Notes under the pieces: model-generated
Told to the model about the DNA's origin: nothing
Seen by the model: only the letters and a program-made list of their open reading frames with translations
Databases searched by the model: none
From: Armatimonadota bacterium
Lineage (GTDB): Bacteria > Armatimonadota > HRBIN16
Assembly (NCBI GenBank): GCA_026003175.1
Contig: BPGT01000001.1
Location: 1,278,839-1,342,838 of the forward strand
Reading direction: 5' to 3'
Length of the DNA: 64,000 nt
Position numbers and translations under genes: made by a program
In this document: positions 57,501-64,000 of the stretch, piece after piece
How positions within the stretch are numbered: position 1 is the stretch's first letter
Layout of the letters: each line of letters begins with the position of its first letter

Positions 57501-59602
57501 ACCTCCAGGTCGGGGGGTATGATTTCCGGCAGGTCGAGCGAGGCGCGGTTGTTGTCGGTGTTGGCATCGGGCAGACGGAAGTAGGGGTCCGCCACCACCC
57601 GCAGGGTGTGTGTGCCGCTGGTAGCTGTCCAGCTGGCGGAGAGAGGTTGCGACGCGCCCGCTGCCAGTCCATTCAGGTTCAGTAGCGCCACCGAGCCTTC
57701 ATCAATAAGGAACTGCACTGCGATAGCACGCAAGGTTGCGCCGCCCGCGTTGCGCACTACTGCCCGCAGCTGCACGTCCTGTCCGTAAGCAATGTCGGCA
57801 CCGGGCACATGAGAGAGCGATTCCACTATCAGGTCAGGCGGAGCGATGTCGGGGATACGCGCCTCAGCGCGCTCGCGCACCGTGGGATCATCGGAGCGGA
57901 TACCGTTGTTGGTCTCGTCGCTTTCACCCGCTTCGTCCAGGTCGTCCACCTGTGCGCCTACCGTCTGATTCGTGCCCGCGCGCACCTCGAAGGGAATCAC
58001 TACTTCCGTGCTGGCGCCCTGAGCCAGTCCACCGGTCACCCGTGCTATACCGCTGACAGGCATGGGGTTACCCGTCGCGCCCGGCAGCAGGCTCACCCGA
58101 AAATCGTTCAGGGTATCAGCTCCGTTGTTGGTAACGGTCACTACCGCTTCCACGCGCTGACCATCTACTAACCCCTCGGTCGGCTGGATGCGCACACTGC
58201 TGATCACCAGGTCCGGTGCAGGCACTGGCGCAAATTCCAGCAGTTGCGCGTTGTTGCCCTCGCTGGTCTCACTCACCCAGTTATAGTAGTCCGTCACCAC
58301 GCGCAGGCGCGAGTCGTTACCACGCAGGCGTACGGGAATGGCAATGTCTACCACCGCATTTGCCCCCAGGCTGGATACGTCCTGATAGCCCGCCAGCCTT
58401 TCGTTCGCGCCTCCTGAAGAGGCGAACACCGCCACTCGGAACGCCTGCGAAACCGGGTCTACACCCTCATTACGGATTCGGATGTTTGTGGTCACCGTTT
58501 GCCCATCTTTGAAGTTCTCCGAGGGCGTGATGGCGACATTAGCCACCTGCAAGTCACGGTCGGGCACGACGGTGATGGTGGCGCTGTCCTCATCTACACG
58601 TCCCGCGCTGTCGCGCACGCGCACGCTGATCAGGTACTGTCCCAGTGTGTCCCATCGGTAAGGCACCTGCACGCCGGTGGCATCGTCAAACTGCCCGTCG
58701 TTGTCCAGGTCCCATTCGTAGGCGACAATCTGGTCTACCGAATTGGAGGCGGAGGCGTCCAGAATCACCTCGCGTCCTCGTCCTACCGTGCGGTCAGGAA
58801 TCAATGCTTGAATGCCCGCAGCACCACCGAAGAAGAAGGTGAGAGTCACTTCCCACGTTTGTCCGGGCGCCATGTCGCCGATGTTCCACTGCAGTCCGAC
58901 ACCCGCATCCGCAGTGCCTGAGGCGGGGTAGCGTGTTTGGTCATTGAGTTGACCGTCGTCCCAGTCGTCGTGCAACATAAAACTCCATTGCCCCACCCCA
59001 TGATGACTGGAACGGATACTGCCTGTGAAGCCAACCCGGTAGTAGCTATCGTCGTTCATGAAGACCGAGTCAGAACCTGTGTTGTACCAGGCGTAGTCGC
59101 CACCTGCACCTGCGATGTCGAAGTCAATCGTTTGGAAGAAACGAACGTCATGGATGGGCTGAGAGCCGGTGTTGGTGAGTACGTAGGTGATATTGAACTG
59201 GCGCGATGCACCCGGGTAGAACTGCACCCGCCGGATGATGCGCAGGGAGCGTCCGTTCGCACTGTAGGATATGGTCGCTTCCGCCAGGCGGTCGGGCTGC
59301 TGTTCGCGGAAGCCCTGCTCGACCGTCATACTCTCGGAAGGCACGATGCCTCCCCAGTCTGGCGTCCACACGCCGTAATGCTCCAGATAAACGGCATCCG
59401 CGCTCCGCCCCTGTGCATAGCGGAAGATCCATGTATTACTGCTGCGCGGTCCCACCCGGATATCCAGCAGGTCATTTTGCGCCACGAAGTCCTGCCCGTC
59501 CACGCCGCGCGTATCCAGGTCAGGCTTGTCCTGGGCAAAGAGGGTGACCGCTCCTAGCAACCAGATGCTCACCCAGGCAAACGTCAGGAAGGTGGCTCTC
59601 AT
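48533..59602 (-). CDS. Giant exported multidomain protein (3,689 residues)
   Basis: One uninterrupted 11-kb gene. Signal peptide (cut near 23), N-terminal beta domain (about 25-260), PKD domain (about 262-347, LDASASNSVDQIVAYEWDLD), about eight CARDB-like units (starts near 352, 461, 587, 697, 801, 914, 1033 and 1141, many containing APDLVISSVRI-like strands and ending DxxNxVxExxExNN), a NEW3-like unit near 1252, an Fn3-like unit near 1360, several carboxypeptidase-regulatory-like units (near 2000, 2124, 2334), a mostly helical region (about 2390-2985), an Ig-like unit (about 3088), two FlgD-like units (near 3190 with NPFSPNGDGIDDVV, and 3298), another CARDB (3398) and a C-terminal domain with GLSLISIPMLPLD and GWNLFGIP. 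It has no LPXTG, TM or autotransporter end. Probably a surface or extracellular adhesive/stalk protein. Confidence 0.93.
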   Translation of the reverse strand: MRATFLTFAWVSIWLLGAVTLFAQDKPDLDTRGVDGQDFVAQNDLLDIRVGPRSSNTWIFRYAQGRSADAVYLEHYGVWTPDWGGIVPSESMTVEQGFREQQPDRLAEATISYSANGRSLRIIRRVQFYPGASRQFNITYVLTNTGSQPIHDVRFFQTIDFDIAGAGGDYAWYNTGSDSVFMNDDSYYRVGFTGSIRSSHHGVGQWSFMLHDDWDDGQLNDQTRYPASGTADAGVGLQWNIGDMAPGQTWEVTLTFFFGGAAGIQALIPDRTVGRGREVILDASASNSVDQIVAYEWDLDNDGQFDDATGVQVPYRWDTLGQYLISVRVRDSAGRVDEDSATITVVPDRDLQVANVAITPSENFKDGQTVTTNIRIRNEGVDPVSQAFRVAVFASSGGANERLAGYQDVSSLGANAVVDIAIPVRLRGNDSRLRVVTDYYNWVSETSEGNNAQLLEFAPVPAPDLVISSVRIQPTEGLVDGQRVEAVVTVTNNGADTLNDFRVSLLPGATGNPMPVSGIARVTGGLAQGASTEVVIPFEVRAGTNQTVGAQVDDLDEAGESDETNNGIRSDDPTVRERAEARIPDIAPPDLIVESLSHVPGADIAYGQDVQLRAVVRNAGGATLRAIAVQFLIDEGSVALLNLNGLAAGASQPLSASWTATSGTHTLRVVADPYFRLPDANTDNNRASLDLPEIIPPDLEVASLTFSPDTFAMRQRVSVAVEVRNVGQGRINAPVNVEFRLDDARLQVVQLVPPIPPGSSQIVRIDYTAQPGQHRLQVIVDPGRALGEANVANNVREVTLPDVPAPEVALSDLELLPTNPQVGQQYVATVRVRNTGGQLAGSVPIVLQHLDGNGAVLATSTSSIPNLVAGLDQRFSLSTARPMGATRLRVRVSPEDISDSQPDNNTIETDLPVVPPPDFVLSSTSVQLPGDVRFGSTIRFNVQIRNEGGNFRLPIGYPQGIPVRLFVDGQAVGQALIGGLDSGVSTEVSIAWSVDRPINNPQVRVVVDPENVVSESNEDNNATEEQLAVSVAPVDLTVESIDILPAGKPAGDTANVMVRVRSSGAYQGRLSVAARVDGTRLPPVEANVNIPEGGTTDIPLRWTVTPGADRAIRAEVDPDNRIAESDDTNNVLNHVVNYPVEAPDFVFGDLQYEPTEGVRQGDIVRVRMQVLNNGATYQGNVSVRISIGGSFQRNVDVLAPEPGGSRQIVVEWPALQGNSHPLTAVIDPDNVVAESNEENNSLAQVLAINVAPRPALELASVSEPPVPLAPGQTVDIDIVLRNNGQVELTPVLEVTGLPEGWGDLSAISLRLVPGQEAQQRLRIRVPSNVASRDVVFTVTATASAYGLQVSAQRTLRIIAEPIITNLTPVNGATVGTTDLTIRWNTHVPASTEVRYRSTADAEWRTVTGEPGTQHSVTLRNLQRNARYLFIARSTNAYGTSQSEERTVTVTKGITFVQAQMQFEARKDYDQRFSVTLRNNDNRPHQVQVSVLNSYEDAPAGFIGLGSFDEPIIIQPNDTATLTFACHFQNARSNNYVWRFAARTVGEPEQMTDEAEASVHVRPSQAQLVVDLIAEDPTTRVQTYRIRNIGSEPAVDVNVAPDDSVNGQVGIEPQVSHAYLAPGEAIQFKVFPLYSGGADVGGMRFENIEQAMLEFENSILVTQNLVPFDMYISYNGVEIGALQNQIPLGVQVFSIPPAVFALNNTRSARVPAGTVRLLSPAEQALVRARSRAIGNLRIWEGNQPPLQITVNTDCPPDSQLYEVNLGSRVLVREIYARHCANQPSVSVSMGTPPGGRVDIRKSNFNDGHFWNISNLKLKLCMRDVIVTVCARSADEAMNIAQQRLQELYKQVPRNLRIESIDFLEAGLAGFDPVQEPFNIPWRGNVRVRISGDGDLSQALVKVDFDNGDQTVVLKPLGGTGVFLAGVTLRNTPRAIASTPDGDFVGVIRATATATGCEGAVAQSRDLRVKSAPLLIRFTDPPMTETGQFVNPIRIPFKGTATVMIKGVVLDAQTQEPVTNAIVRLRGSLRKLLPTTLSPTVSYNEDWRAVGRNGQFVFVLLVEEPGELQATVEARYEAVMTPPGAPVETAQKSFTALAVTTIRYHAEASGYQQIDPEGDVEVELRQGLKELRGKVMAWQIQDDQTLQLKPLRNATVVVENGGTLRTNAEGEYALTIDSRGTETETHDFKLLPEDLRVQVYAIPESMLGRSDFNGAVGAALGKDLQIQVRPQTGLPAVETGTIVRGRRFRIEVSAGSTGEQLQELPLAVRYNPPQNLTEPFIRVEVTATDEEIPQLTATRRFLVYKNAFLRYSKLGFEDVSAPLPTEGSTVSQLPGAVRGIVVERQLNKPYAPIADVQIRAVVQDNDTDPRVYTDPSGSFDLAILSPPEPAVELNDQAMQFEQRVWDLIRVMTPMQDKFRLGFTAETGFPNLPLTRYLREWAQQTGQDKQKLQSLLSAAARLEVAVPALKEFYEARKQYGEELVKAFVDILLFFAGELKLFEKATDSFTALQGFKLNEKLAKGALDETMRLVNLDPAIHRPFYDDVLNILKNGMSDANLNLVKTRYLQEFPGSVGSADAFVAALTTQRTRIQAALEGLVSAVRGEVTGLLQKLPITFGSWKTVEQGVFNTDNELVGRVIGSVFGSIDGLIQQAVQDNFTVSLTGVYDSVVSAVVWPAVEISWQGDETNALAQLATVDRIVRETGQLPGDDSLIRSRIQEVRATIQNDRQWREAIGQPFGLLTGWLNDTLRSSRDVLLGNVPWWAHVLNFIGSVADGLLPVGKVAQAVTTPIVWGRVGAAHSAIWDYNLVGEQEPGWIQYWTSPNLLNEITSWLTGTGGRGVYGARTRQAAQFEAAARRLAALMNSDQITPEQLQTAVNEFIASTAQVNERIRAREQVLNQNWLDGSAIDPSFSAQAGAAVDIVDRGTARRMQLLAAVAGFIESSDPVQAANAVQTYNNALEEAIALTAASETQVEQAIQRMQTLGVQVPAVLYVSGTATPQPDGTQQVQVVVRNEGAALSSPANAQIQVSGAFELVSAGAVSIPALAPGQQFPFTVTVSHVPARGSTGMVVVSLLQNNITASTGWIPLSSVDAIAPQVIAVAPASGETVRSAQPLILARVLDSGMVNPNSLQMLVDGNLVTATYDAASATLRYQPTSALSEGEHHVRVSAADLAGNVGSAEWTFTVNLSAPVEMKDVQVAPNPFSPNGDGIDDVVNIQFRLTGEAPVQVLVLDSAGQVVRTLHALAPMPATPQQLSWDGKDDADQPLPVGTYTIRLHIPAQGTQTEQVVEKTIQLAQGALTITGVSLSREQFKIGREAVTLRFNLSQPANVTVNVFAGTDTSDTGAIVRRFTFEPRDRQFSVTWNGSGDSRVFVAKGVYTFQIVAESGLEQATLDSAAQVNAIGLPNLRPTRLLADEAEGQTRLSVRVVNEGDEPASGVVVRLLHGSQNIGEASIDNLQPGQQQMVSVLWDAHRGLLTRDLTVVVDPDDTVEEMNEYDNTLQQSVEVVPLRLGNTFPTGLSLISIPMLPLDANPASVLGIDPTQLRIAWWDPVAGTYRVGNDVTALEPGKAYWVRLSAPVDRLLSGVKAPSTIRLQPGWNLFGIPQAQGAVVWDVQQIRVRKDEQILTLAQAQQAGWIEDYAWGWQQDANDPNRGSYVLIYDASLIPGIQNRLEPWKGYWIKANVECELILP

Positions 59603-59632
59603 GCTCGCATCCTCCTCAGTCCGTGTTTCGTG

Positions 59633-60406
59633 CTATCGCTTCAGCACGAAGGGAACGACTACTCGCGCTTGCTCCATCTCCTCAGTAACCGCTGTGACCT
59701 CTAACAGATAGGCTCCGGCGGGCAGTGCAACGCCTGAAGCGTCTCTGCCGTCCCACTGCACATTCTGCATCCCTGCGCTGCGGGCGACCGCCTTTTCTAT
59801 CTCGCGTATCATCTTGCCGCTAGCGGAAAGCACCCGCACCTGTGTGCTGGCAGGCTGATTGAGTATAAACTGCAAGCCCAGTGCACTGCCGCGGGTCTGC
59901 TGCACCTTGACTTGTGAGATACGCAGGGGCAAACGGGCATCGGTGTCCATCTCCACCGCAAACTGCCGACGTGTGATGCCTCTGCCACTGCGGAAGGTAT
60001 AGGAGGGTGCGGTGCGCATCCACAAACGGCGCCCCGTTTCCATATCCACCAGGTGCAGGTTGACCTGTTTGGGAACCTTTGCCACATTGTCCCAGCGCAG
60101 TACCACGTCGGCGTCCTCGACGTCCGTCTCCACACTGAACTCCCAGCGGGTGCGGGAACGGCTGAAGGCGCGGATGTCCACCGAGCCACCGTGCGCAAAG
60201 GTCAAGCGAACTCGCGCGGGATTATCCGGGGCGGAAGGGGGATCTGCAAAAGCGCGGGAGACTTTGCTCTGTCCAAATAGATTATCTGCATCGCGATAAG
60301 TGCCTACCTGAACGCTAAGGCGCACACTCCATGCACGCGACGCCTCGTTCTGGGCGAGCGCAGCGCTCGCTATCAGCGCGAAGCCAAGCAACAAACAGCG
60401 CACCAT
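59633..60406 (-). CDS. Exported protein with FlgD-like Ig domain, first gene of the giant-protein operon
   Basis: 257 residues. Signal peptide (cut after ALA), a beta-rich N-terminal domain (SVRLSVQVGTYRDADNLFG), and a C-terminal FlgD-like unit: NQPASTQVRVLSASGKMIRE, NVQWDGRDASGVALPAGAYL, ending VVPFVLKR. The same FlgD-like unit occurs twice in the giant protein that begins 30 bases downstream. CAGGAGGAG precedes the ATG. Likely partner or assembly factor for the giant protein; inferred from operon and shared domain. Confidence 0.82.
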   Translation of the reverse strand: MVRCLLLGFALIASAALAQNEASRAWSVRLSVQVGTYRDADNLFGQSKVSRAFADPPSAPDNPARVRLTFAHGGSVDIRAFSRSRTRWEFSVETDVEDADVVLRWDNVAKVPKQVNLHLVDMETGRRLWMRTAPSYTFRSGRGITRRQFAVEMDTDARLPLRISQVKVQQTRGSALGLQFILNQPASTQVRVLSASGKMIREIEKAVARSAGMQNVQWDGRDASGVALPAGAYLLEVTAVTEEMEQARVVVPFVLKR

Positions 60407-60550
60407 GGCATACTCCTCCTGTGACCCTCAGGTGTTATGGAGAACACAGATGCACCGTGGCCGAGCGAACCTGTTCAACATTTTCTCCCTAAAAATTATC
60501 GGGGAACCTATCAGATTCCTTTAGGTTTTGCGATATTTTCAGCGGGGTTC

Positions 60551-61705
60551 TCACTTCTCGGTGCCGGGCAGATTGAACCAGTGTTGCGAGCCTGCATAAT
60601 ACAGCAGTGTTCCTCCGACGATACCCACCACGTAGCCGTAGGGCAAGCCCACTACTGCCATCGCCACCAGCAGGGCGAGCCACAATTCCGCCGGCCGCGA
60701 CATGCGATCGCGCAGCAGTACCATTAACGCCAGCCCTTCGAACAGCAGTACCACTCCCAGAATGGGCATGGGGAATACCTGCACTGCCTGTTGAAAGCCT
60801 CCGCTGAGAAAAAGCCCCAGGAGCAAATACATCCCGCCATAGATAACGGGTGCGCCGCCCGTGCGCGCCCCAAAGGCGTAAAAACCAGCCAGCCCACCGC
60901 AACCGTGACAGGTGGGCACGCCACCAAACAGGGGATTGATCAGGTTCATCAGCGAGTAGGTCAGCCCGATACGCCGAACGCTGATTGCCCTGTCGGGGAA
61001 CAGGTCACGCAGAGTCTGCGCTGTAGCCACCACCGAGTTGCTGAGAGAGAGCGGTATTTGGGGCAATGCCAGCAGCAACGCCCCTTGCAGGATAGCGTCT
61101 TTAGAAGGGAAATGCACACGGGGCAGGCTGAAACCGAAAGAGTGAGATAGCTGGATGAAGTCCATCCTGAACAGAACCGCGTACACAGCTCCGATGCCAA
61201 TAAGTACCAGTGCGGCGGGCACTTGTCGGTACTTCCTGAGCCATAGAAAGGCGGTGAACCCCGCCGCCGCCAGCAGGTATCCTCTTGCACCCGAAGACTG
61301 TACATAGTCTTTTAGCGCAAGCGAGCAGAGGCTTACCCCTAGCCCAAATTGTATACCGCGCACCACGCTGAGCGGAACCACCTTCGCCAGCCAGTCCAGC
61401 CCCCCGCTCAGGGTCAGTACCAGCATGACGGCGCCAATGGCTAACCCGCCGCCGTACAGCAACTCCGGCGACAGCTTCTGCGATAGCATAATCACCGCCA
61501 TCGCCTTCAACGGCTGGACGGGCATCGGCAGTCCGTACACAAGCCCTGTCAGCACCTGCATCCCCCCAAAGAGGGTGAGCACGCTGGCGGCGTCCAGCCC
61601 GCAGGTAGCGATAAGCCCCACGAGCAGAGGCAAATCGGTGCCGATATCTCCAAACGCCCCTGCCAGCTCATGACGGTCAAATCGGATACGCTGAGAACGC
61701 GACAT
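60551..61705 (-). CDS. MOT1-like (molybdate/sulfate-type) transporter
   Basis: 384 residues from the ATG at 61705 (GGGAGAG upstream); the frame is open to 61753. About 10-11 TMs. Signature stretches: FDRHELAGAFGDIGTDLPLL near the N-terminus, PMPVQPLKAMAVIMLS, ALPQIPLSLSNSVVATAQ, and GGVPTCHGCGGLAGFYAFGA. These fit the MOT1/SulP-related family, of which plant MOT1 carries molybdate. The anion is not decided here. Last gene of a minus-strand run with a membrane protein, an ABC-type ATPase and a metallopeptidase. Confidence 0.85.
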   Translation of the reverse strand: MSRSQRIRFDRHELAGAFGDIGTDLPLLVGLIATCGLDAASVLTLFGGMQVLTGLVYGLPMPVQPLKAMAVIMLSQKLSPELLYGGGLAIGAVMLVLTLSGGLDWLAKVVPLSVVRGIQFGLGVSLCSLALKDYVQSSGARGYLLAAAGFTAFLWLRKYRQVPAALVLIGIGAVYAVLFRMDFIQLSHSFGFSLPRVHFPSKDAILQGALLLALPQIPLSLSNSVVATAQTLRDLFPDRAISVRRIGLTYSLMNLINPLFGGVPTCHGCGGLAGFYAFGARTGGAPVIYGGMYLLLGLFLSGGFQQAVQVFPMPILGVVLLFEGLALMVLLRDRMSRPAELWLALLVAMAVVGLPYGYVVGIVGGTLLYYAGSQHWFNLPGTEK

Positions 61706-61733
61706 ACTGCTCTCCCACAACCCGCTGTTATTT

Positions 61734-62057
61734 TTACAGGTGTTCCAGCACAACGAAACCGACAGCCCACAGTCCCAGAGCGAACGTGGCTATTGCTGCC
61801 GCCACAGCCCCCAGCATCATGCGCCCTGCCCGTGTGAAGCGGATGCGGTCGTACAAGCCTCCTCCAGCCCCGGCAAAGAGAGAAATCACCAGACTAACCG
61901 CCGCAGCACCGTTGAACACCCAGAGCCATGCCCATTGGGGCGCACGCCATCTCCATACGCCATACAGGGCGGCAATCATTAGCCCCCAGTATACCGGGCT
62001 GGTCACCGTCAGCCATAGACACATCACCCACAGCCTCATGAACGCTCTCACTGCCAC
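61734..62057 (-). CDS. Three-helix membrane protein of unknown function
   Basis: 107 residues; GTG start at 62057 overlapping the 3' end of the ABC ATPase gene by ten bases. Three hydrophobic helices, a basic loop YDRIRFTRAGRMMLG between the second and third. Its position next to a lone ABC ATPase suggests a membrane partner, but it is far shorter than an ABC permease. An in-frame ATG at 62040 is an alternative start. Confidence 0.65.
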   Translation of the reverse strand: MAVRAFMRLWVMCLWLTVTSPVYWGLMIAALYGVWRWRAPQWAWLWVFNGAAAVSLVISLFAGAGGGLYDRIRFTRAGRMMLGAVAAAIATFALGLWAVGFVVLEHL

Positions 62058-62881
62058 CCTCCCTGGCGTAACAGAGCAATCAACACGTCCTCCATCGTGG
62101 GCATGCGTTGGAGGGTGAGTTTCCTTGCTATGCTATTACCTTGCATCATCATACCCTCTTCGCTTTGCTGGACGTGTACCCTCGGTTGCTGTTTGTCGTA
62201 ATCTTGCACCGGCTGTAAATGGACTACACCGGGTGTCGTCCGGGCACGCAATCGCTCCGGCGTATCTATCGCCAGCAGCCGCCCCTCATGAAGCAGCAAC
62301 ACATAGTCTGCCATCTCCGCCTCGCGGGCAGAGTGGGTGGCGTAAATCAACGCGAGCTCGCGCCGGGCGCAACGGGCGTCCACTTCTTCCCAGAACTTTG
62401 CTCGCATGGCTTCGTCCAATGCGTCCAGCAAGCCATCCACTACCAGCAGGCGCGACGCCACCGCCATCGCACAACACAGCTCCAGTTTTACCTGCTCGCC
62501 TGGCGATAAGCGGCTTACAACCTTCTGCCGGTGCTTGCTCAGGTCAAACTGCTCGAGCAGTTCATGGATGCGACTGCCGTGCGAGGAGAGAAAGACGCCG
62601 TGTAGCTGCGCGCTCCAGAGAATCTGCTGTACGGTGGTAGCGCGCGGGATGAGACGTGGTCGTTGCGCGGCGTAGCCCGCACTGGAGTGGGAGGTGTGCC
62701 AGACCACTTCCCCCCGACAGGGCGTCAGCCCCAGCAGGGCGCGTAGCAGAGTGGTCTTGCCTGCACCGCTACGTCCATACATACACAGCCGTTCCCCCTC
62801 ACGCAGGGTGAACGAAATCTCCGAGCGCACGTGGGGTGGCACCTTCAGGTTGCGGGTTTCCAGAACAATTGGCGTCGCCAT
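62048..62881 (-). CDS. ABC transporter ATP-binding protein lacking the catalytic glutamate
   Basis: 277 residues. Walker A GRSGAGKTT at 36-44, Q-loop AAQRPRL with Gln73, a signature reading LSPGE at 125-129 (LSGGQ in most), Walker B LLVVDG at 145-150, D-loop DALD, and H-loop ATHSAREAEMAD with His183. At the catalytic Glu position after the Walker B Asp149 there is Gly150. So it should bind ATP but hydrolyse it poorly. A C-terminal extension of about 60 residues (VVHLQPVQDYDKQQPRVHVQ) is unfamiliar. No full permease or binding protein is adjacent. Confidence 0.82.
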   Translation of the reverse strand: MATPIVLETRNLKVPPHVRSEISFTLREGERLCMYGRSGAGKTTLLRALLGLTPCRGEVVWHTSHSSAGYAAQRPRLIPRATTVQQILWSAQLHGVFLSSHGSRIHELLEQFDLSKHRQKVVSRLSPGEQVKLELCCAMAVASRLLVVDGLLDALDEAMRAKFWEEVDARCARRELALIYATHSAREAEMADYVLLLHEGRLLAIDTPERLRARTTPGVVHLQPVQDYDKQQPRVHVQQSEEGMMMQGNSIARKLTLQRMPTMEDVLIALLRQGGWQ

Positions 62882-62887
62882 CGTGCT

Positions 62888-64000
62888 TCACCACGCTCGA
62901 GGCACGAAGCGCGTCTGCATCAACACCCAGGGTTCAAAAGCAGAACACCATCCTCTATCGCCGGTGAGTGCGATGCGCACACCAGCCAGCGCGTTTGCCT
63001 GCCAGCGAATTGCCCCACGCGGGATGCCGATGCGATAAAGCGTCCGCCCATCGGGTAGCGCGCTGACCTCCAGCGAAGGAGCGGGCGCCTCCACCCATGC
63101 GCCGATGGCGCCGTCCCAGACACGGGCAGTGATATCCGGTTTCTGCACGCCTCGTCCCCGCAAGCGCACGTTGAGGTTGTCGTTGCCGGAGAACCAGCCG
63201 TTGTTGTCGGCGTCGATATCTATCTCTACATCACACGCTTCACGGCAAGCGATGCCAAACTGCAGCTCGCGCTCGCTCCATGCGGCGAAGATGTCGGCAG
63301 ACAGAAAGCGGTTCTGTGCATGGGCGTAGCGAAACCATCTGTTCACTTCTCCTTGCAGGCTTCCATACGGGATAGGCAGCACTGCCTCGCGCGGTAATCG
63401 CCATGTTGCCCCTTCCTCACGGTAGCCGATACCATCGGGCAAGCCGCTATCCAGCCGGTATCCAAAGAAGATACCAGCCATTGCTTTGCGCATGTCGTCG
63501 GAGCGCGCATTGCCGGGTCGCGCGTTCCTGCCGAGCCGTCTCTCATCCAGTGGCAGGCGAGGGTCTTCATCAGGAATGCCGTTGCCGTTGACGTCGTCTA
63601 CTTCCCATACCTTGCCAAAGCGCATCTGGAACCAGTCGTTGGAGTTCCACTGGCGGCAGATGAAAGCGTTCACATCCCAGTGCTGTCCGTATCTGCCGGG
63701 ATGGATGGTAGGGTCAGGGTGGTTTAGCCAGAACTTCTGCACGCCGCTGCGGTCAAAAAAGAAGTCCAGCTGGTGGCTGTATTCGTGGCAGAGCAACCAG
63801 GCCAGCTTGCCGCCGATGGCAAAGGTGGAGTAACCGAAGGTGGTCAGTCCTCCACCCCCTACATCCCCTAGCTGGTCGGGTTTGCTGGCATCGTAGCCCG
63901 GCGAAGGCCATATCGCGATAAGACTGTCATAGTCTTCCAGCCGCTTGCCCTGTGCCTCCAGGAGCGGACGTATATGCTCGCGCACGTTTTCCGGCGCAAC
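62888..64000 (-). CDS. Secreted zinc metallopeptidase-like protein, N-terminus outside the window
   Basis: At least 370 residues; the frame continues past the window edge, so the true start is unseen. Zinc motif HEYSH in LLCHEYSHQLDFFFDRSG, then FGYSTFAIGG just upstream. Two calcium-loop-like stretches, DDVNGNGIPDEDP and DIDADNNGWFSGNDNLN. The C-terminal 150 residues are beta-rich (SLEVSALPDGRTLYRIGIPR). Probably an extracytoplasmic peptidase of unassigned family. It precedes the ABC ATPase by six bases. Confidence 0.72.
   Translation of the reverse strand, partial: VAPENVREHIRPLLEAQGKRLEDYDSLIAIWPSPGYDASKPDQLGDVGGGGLTTFGYSTFAIGGKLAWLLCHEYSHQLDFFFDRSGVQKFWLNHPDPTIHPGRYGQHWDVNAFICRQWNSNDWFQMRFGKVWEVDDVNGNGIPDEDPRLPLDERRLGRNARPGNARSDDMRKAMAGIFFGYRLDSGLPDGIGYREEGATWRLPREAVLPIPYGSLQGEVNRWFRYAHAQNRFLSADIFAAWSERELQFGIACREACDVEIDIDADNNGWFSGNDNLNVRLRGRGVQKPDITARVWDGAIGAWVEAPAPSLEVSALPDGRTLYRIGIPRGAIRWQANALAGVRIALTGDRGWCSAFEPWVLMQTRFVPRAW

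Noticed and set aside
55850-58560. Regularly spaced similar segments suggesting a CRISPR or tandem DNA repeat
   Set aside because: The periodicity is about 330 bases and only protein-level (CARDB modules); the DNA copies are diverged and in frame.

Overview
The window looks like a chromosomal segment of a GC-rich member of the Armatimonadota, probably a thermophile and probably assembled from metagenomic reads. The main clue is a prepilin with the N-terminus [20 protein letters not shown] followed by an FPVFAQAR... stretch and a C-terminal H-D-G/H-G-D-G-H region (DUF1559-like), a signature very common in that phylum. Other pointers are a TAT-exported Gfo/Idh/MocA oxidoreductase, an actinobacterial-type xylose isomerase, a DUF6785-like membrane protein, a pair of Uma2 endonucleases and palindromic GGAGGGC...GCCCTCC repeats between genes. 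The phylum call is inferred from gene content; no 16S gene is present.

Layout. 1-4400 (minus): 5' part of glycogen phosphorylase behind an inositol-phosphatase-like gene, then hslV-hslU-mdh. 4.7-9.6 kb: TAT oxidoreductase, a decayed alginate-export-type porin and an intact chemotaxis receptor. 9.6-13.9 kb: two tandem Uma2 genes sharing a 266-bp perfect repeat, a DUF1992 protein, an orphan helix-hairpin-helix protein like the PolX N-terminus, xylA and two frameshifted remnants. 13.9-22.2 kb: a glycosyltransferase-like membrane protein, mutL coupled to a secreted coiled-coil protein, and divergently the two penicillin-binding proteins. 22.2-27.6 kb: LacI regulator with a consensus promoter and overlapping operator, prepilin, small membrane protein, large polytopic membrane protein and an acetyltransferase-like gene. 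27.7-35.3 kb: an accessory-looking, visibly AT-richer set of envelope genes (lipase-like lipoprotein, VWA lipoprotein, RDD protein, CsgG/FlgT-like proteins). 35.3-37.6 kb: a GAF histidine kinase (frameshifted) and response regulator. 38.1-42.4 kb: a MoxR-DUF58-transglutaminase operon. 42.4-48 kb: housekeeping genes (holA, rpsT, tRNA-Cys, rpoZ, dnaJ, a Cys/Met-metabolism PLP enzyme).

48.1-60.4 kb is one three-gene operon dominated by a single 3,689-residue exported protein made of a PKD domain, about nine CARDB-like repeats, Fn3, carboxypeptidase-regulatory and FlgD-like Ig domains, interrupted by about 600 residues of mostly helical sequence. It takes up about 17% of the window and is its most unusual object. 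60.5-64 kb holds a MOT1-like transporter, a three-helix membrane protein, an ABC ATPase that lacks the catalytic glutamate, and a partial secreted zinc metallopeptidase.

Several genes carry apparent frameshifts (kinase at a six-G run, CsgG-like gene, small remnants). At least the kinase one could be a sequencing or assembly error, because both frames read cleanly as one protein. I found no CRISPR array, transposase, rRNA gene or recognised defence island.
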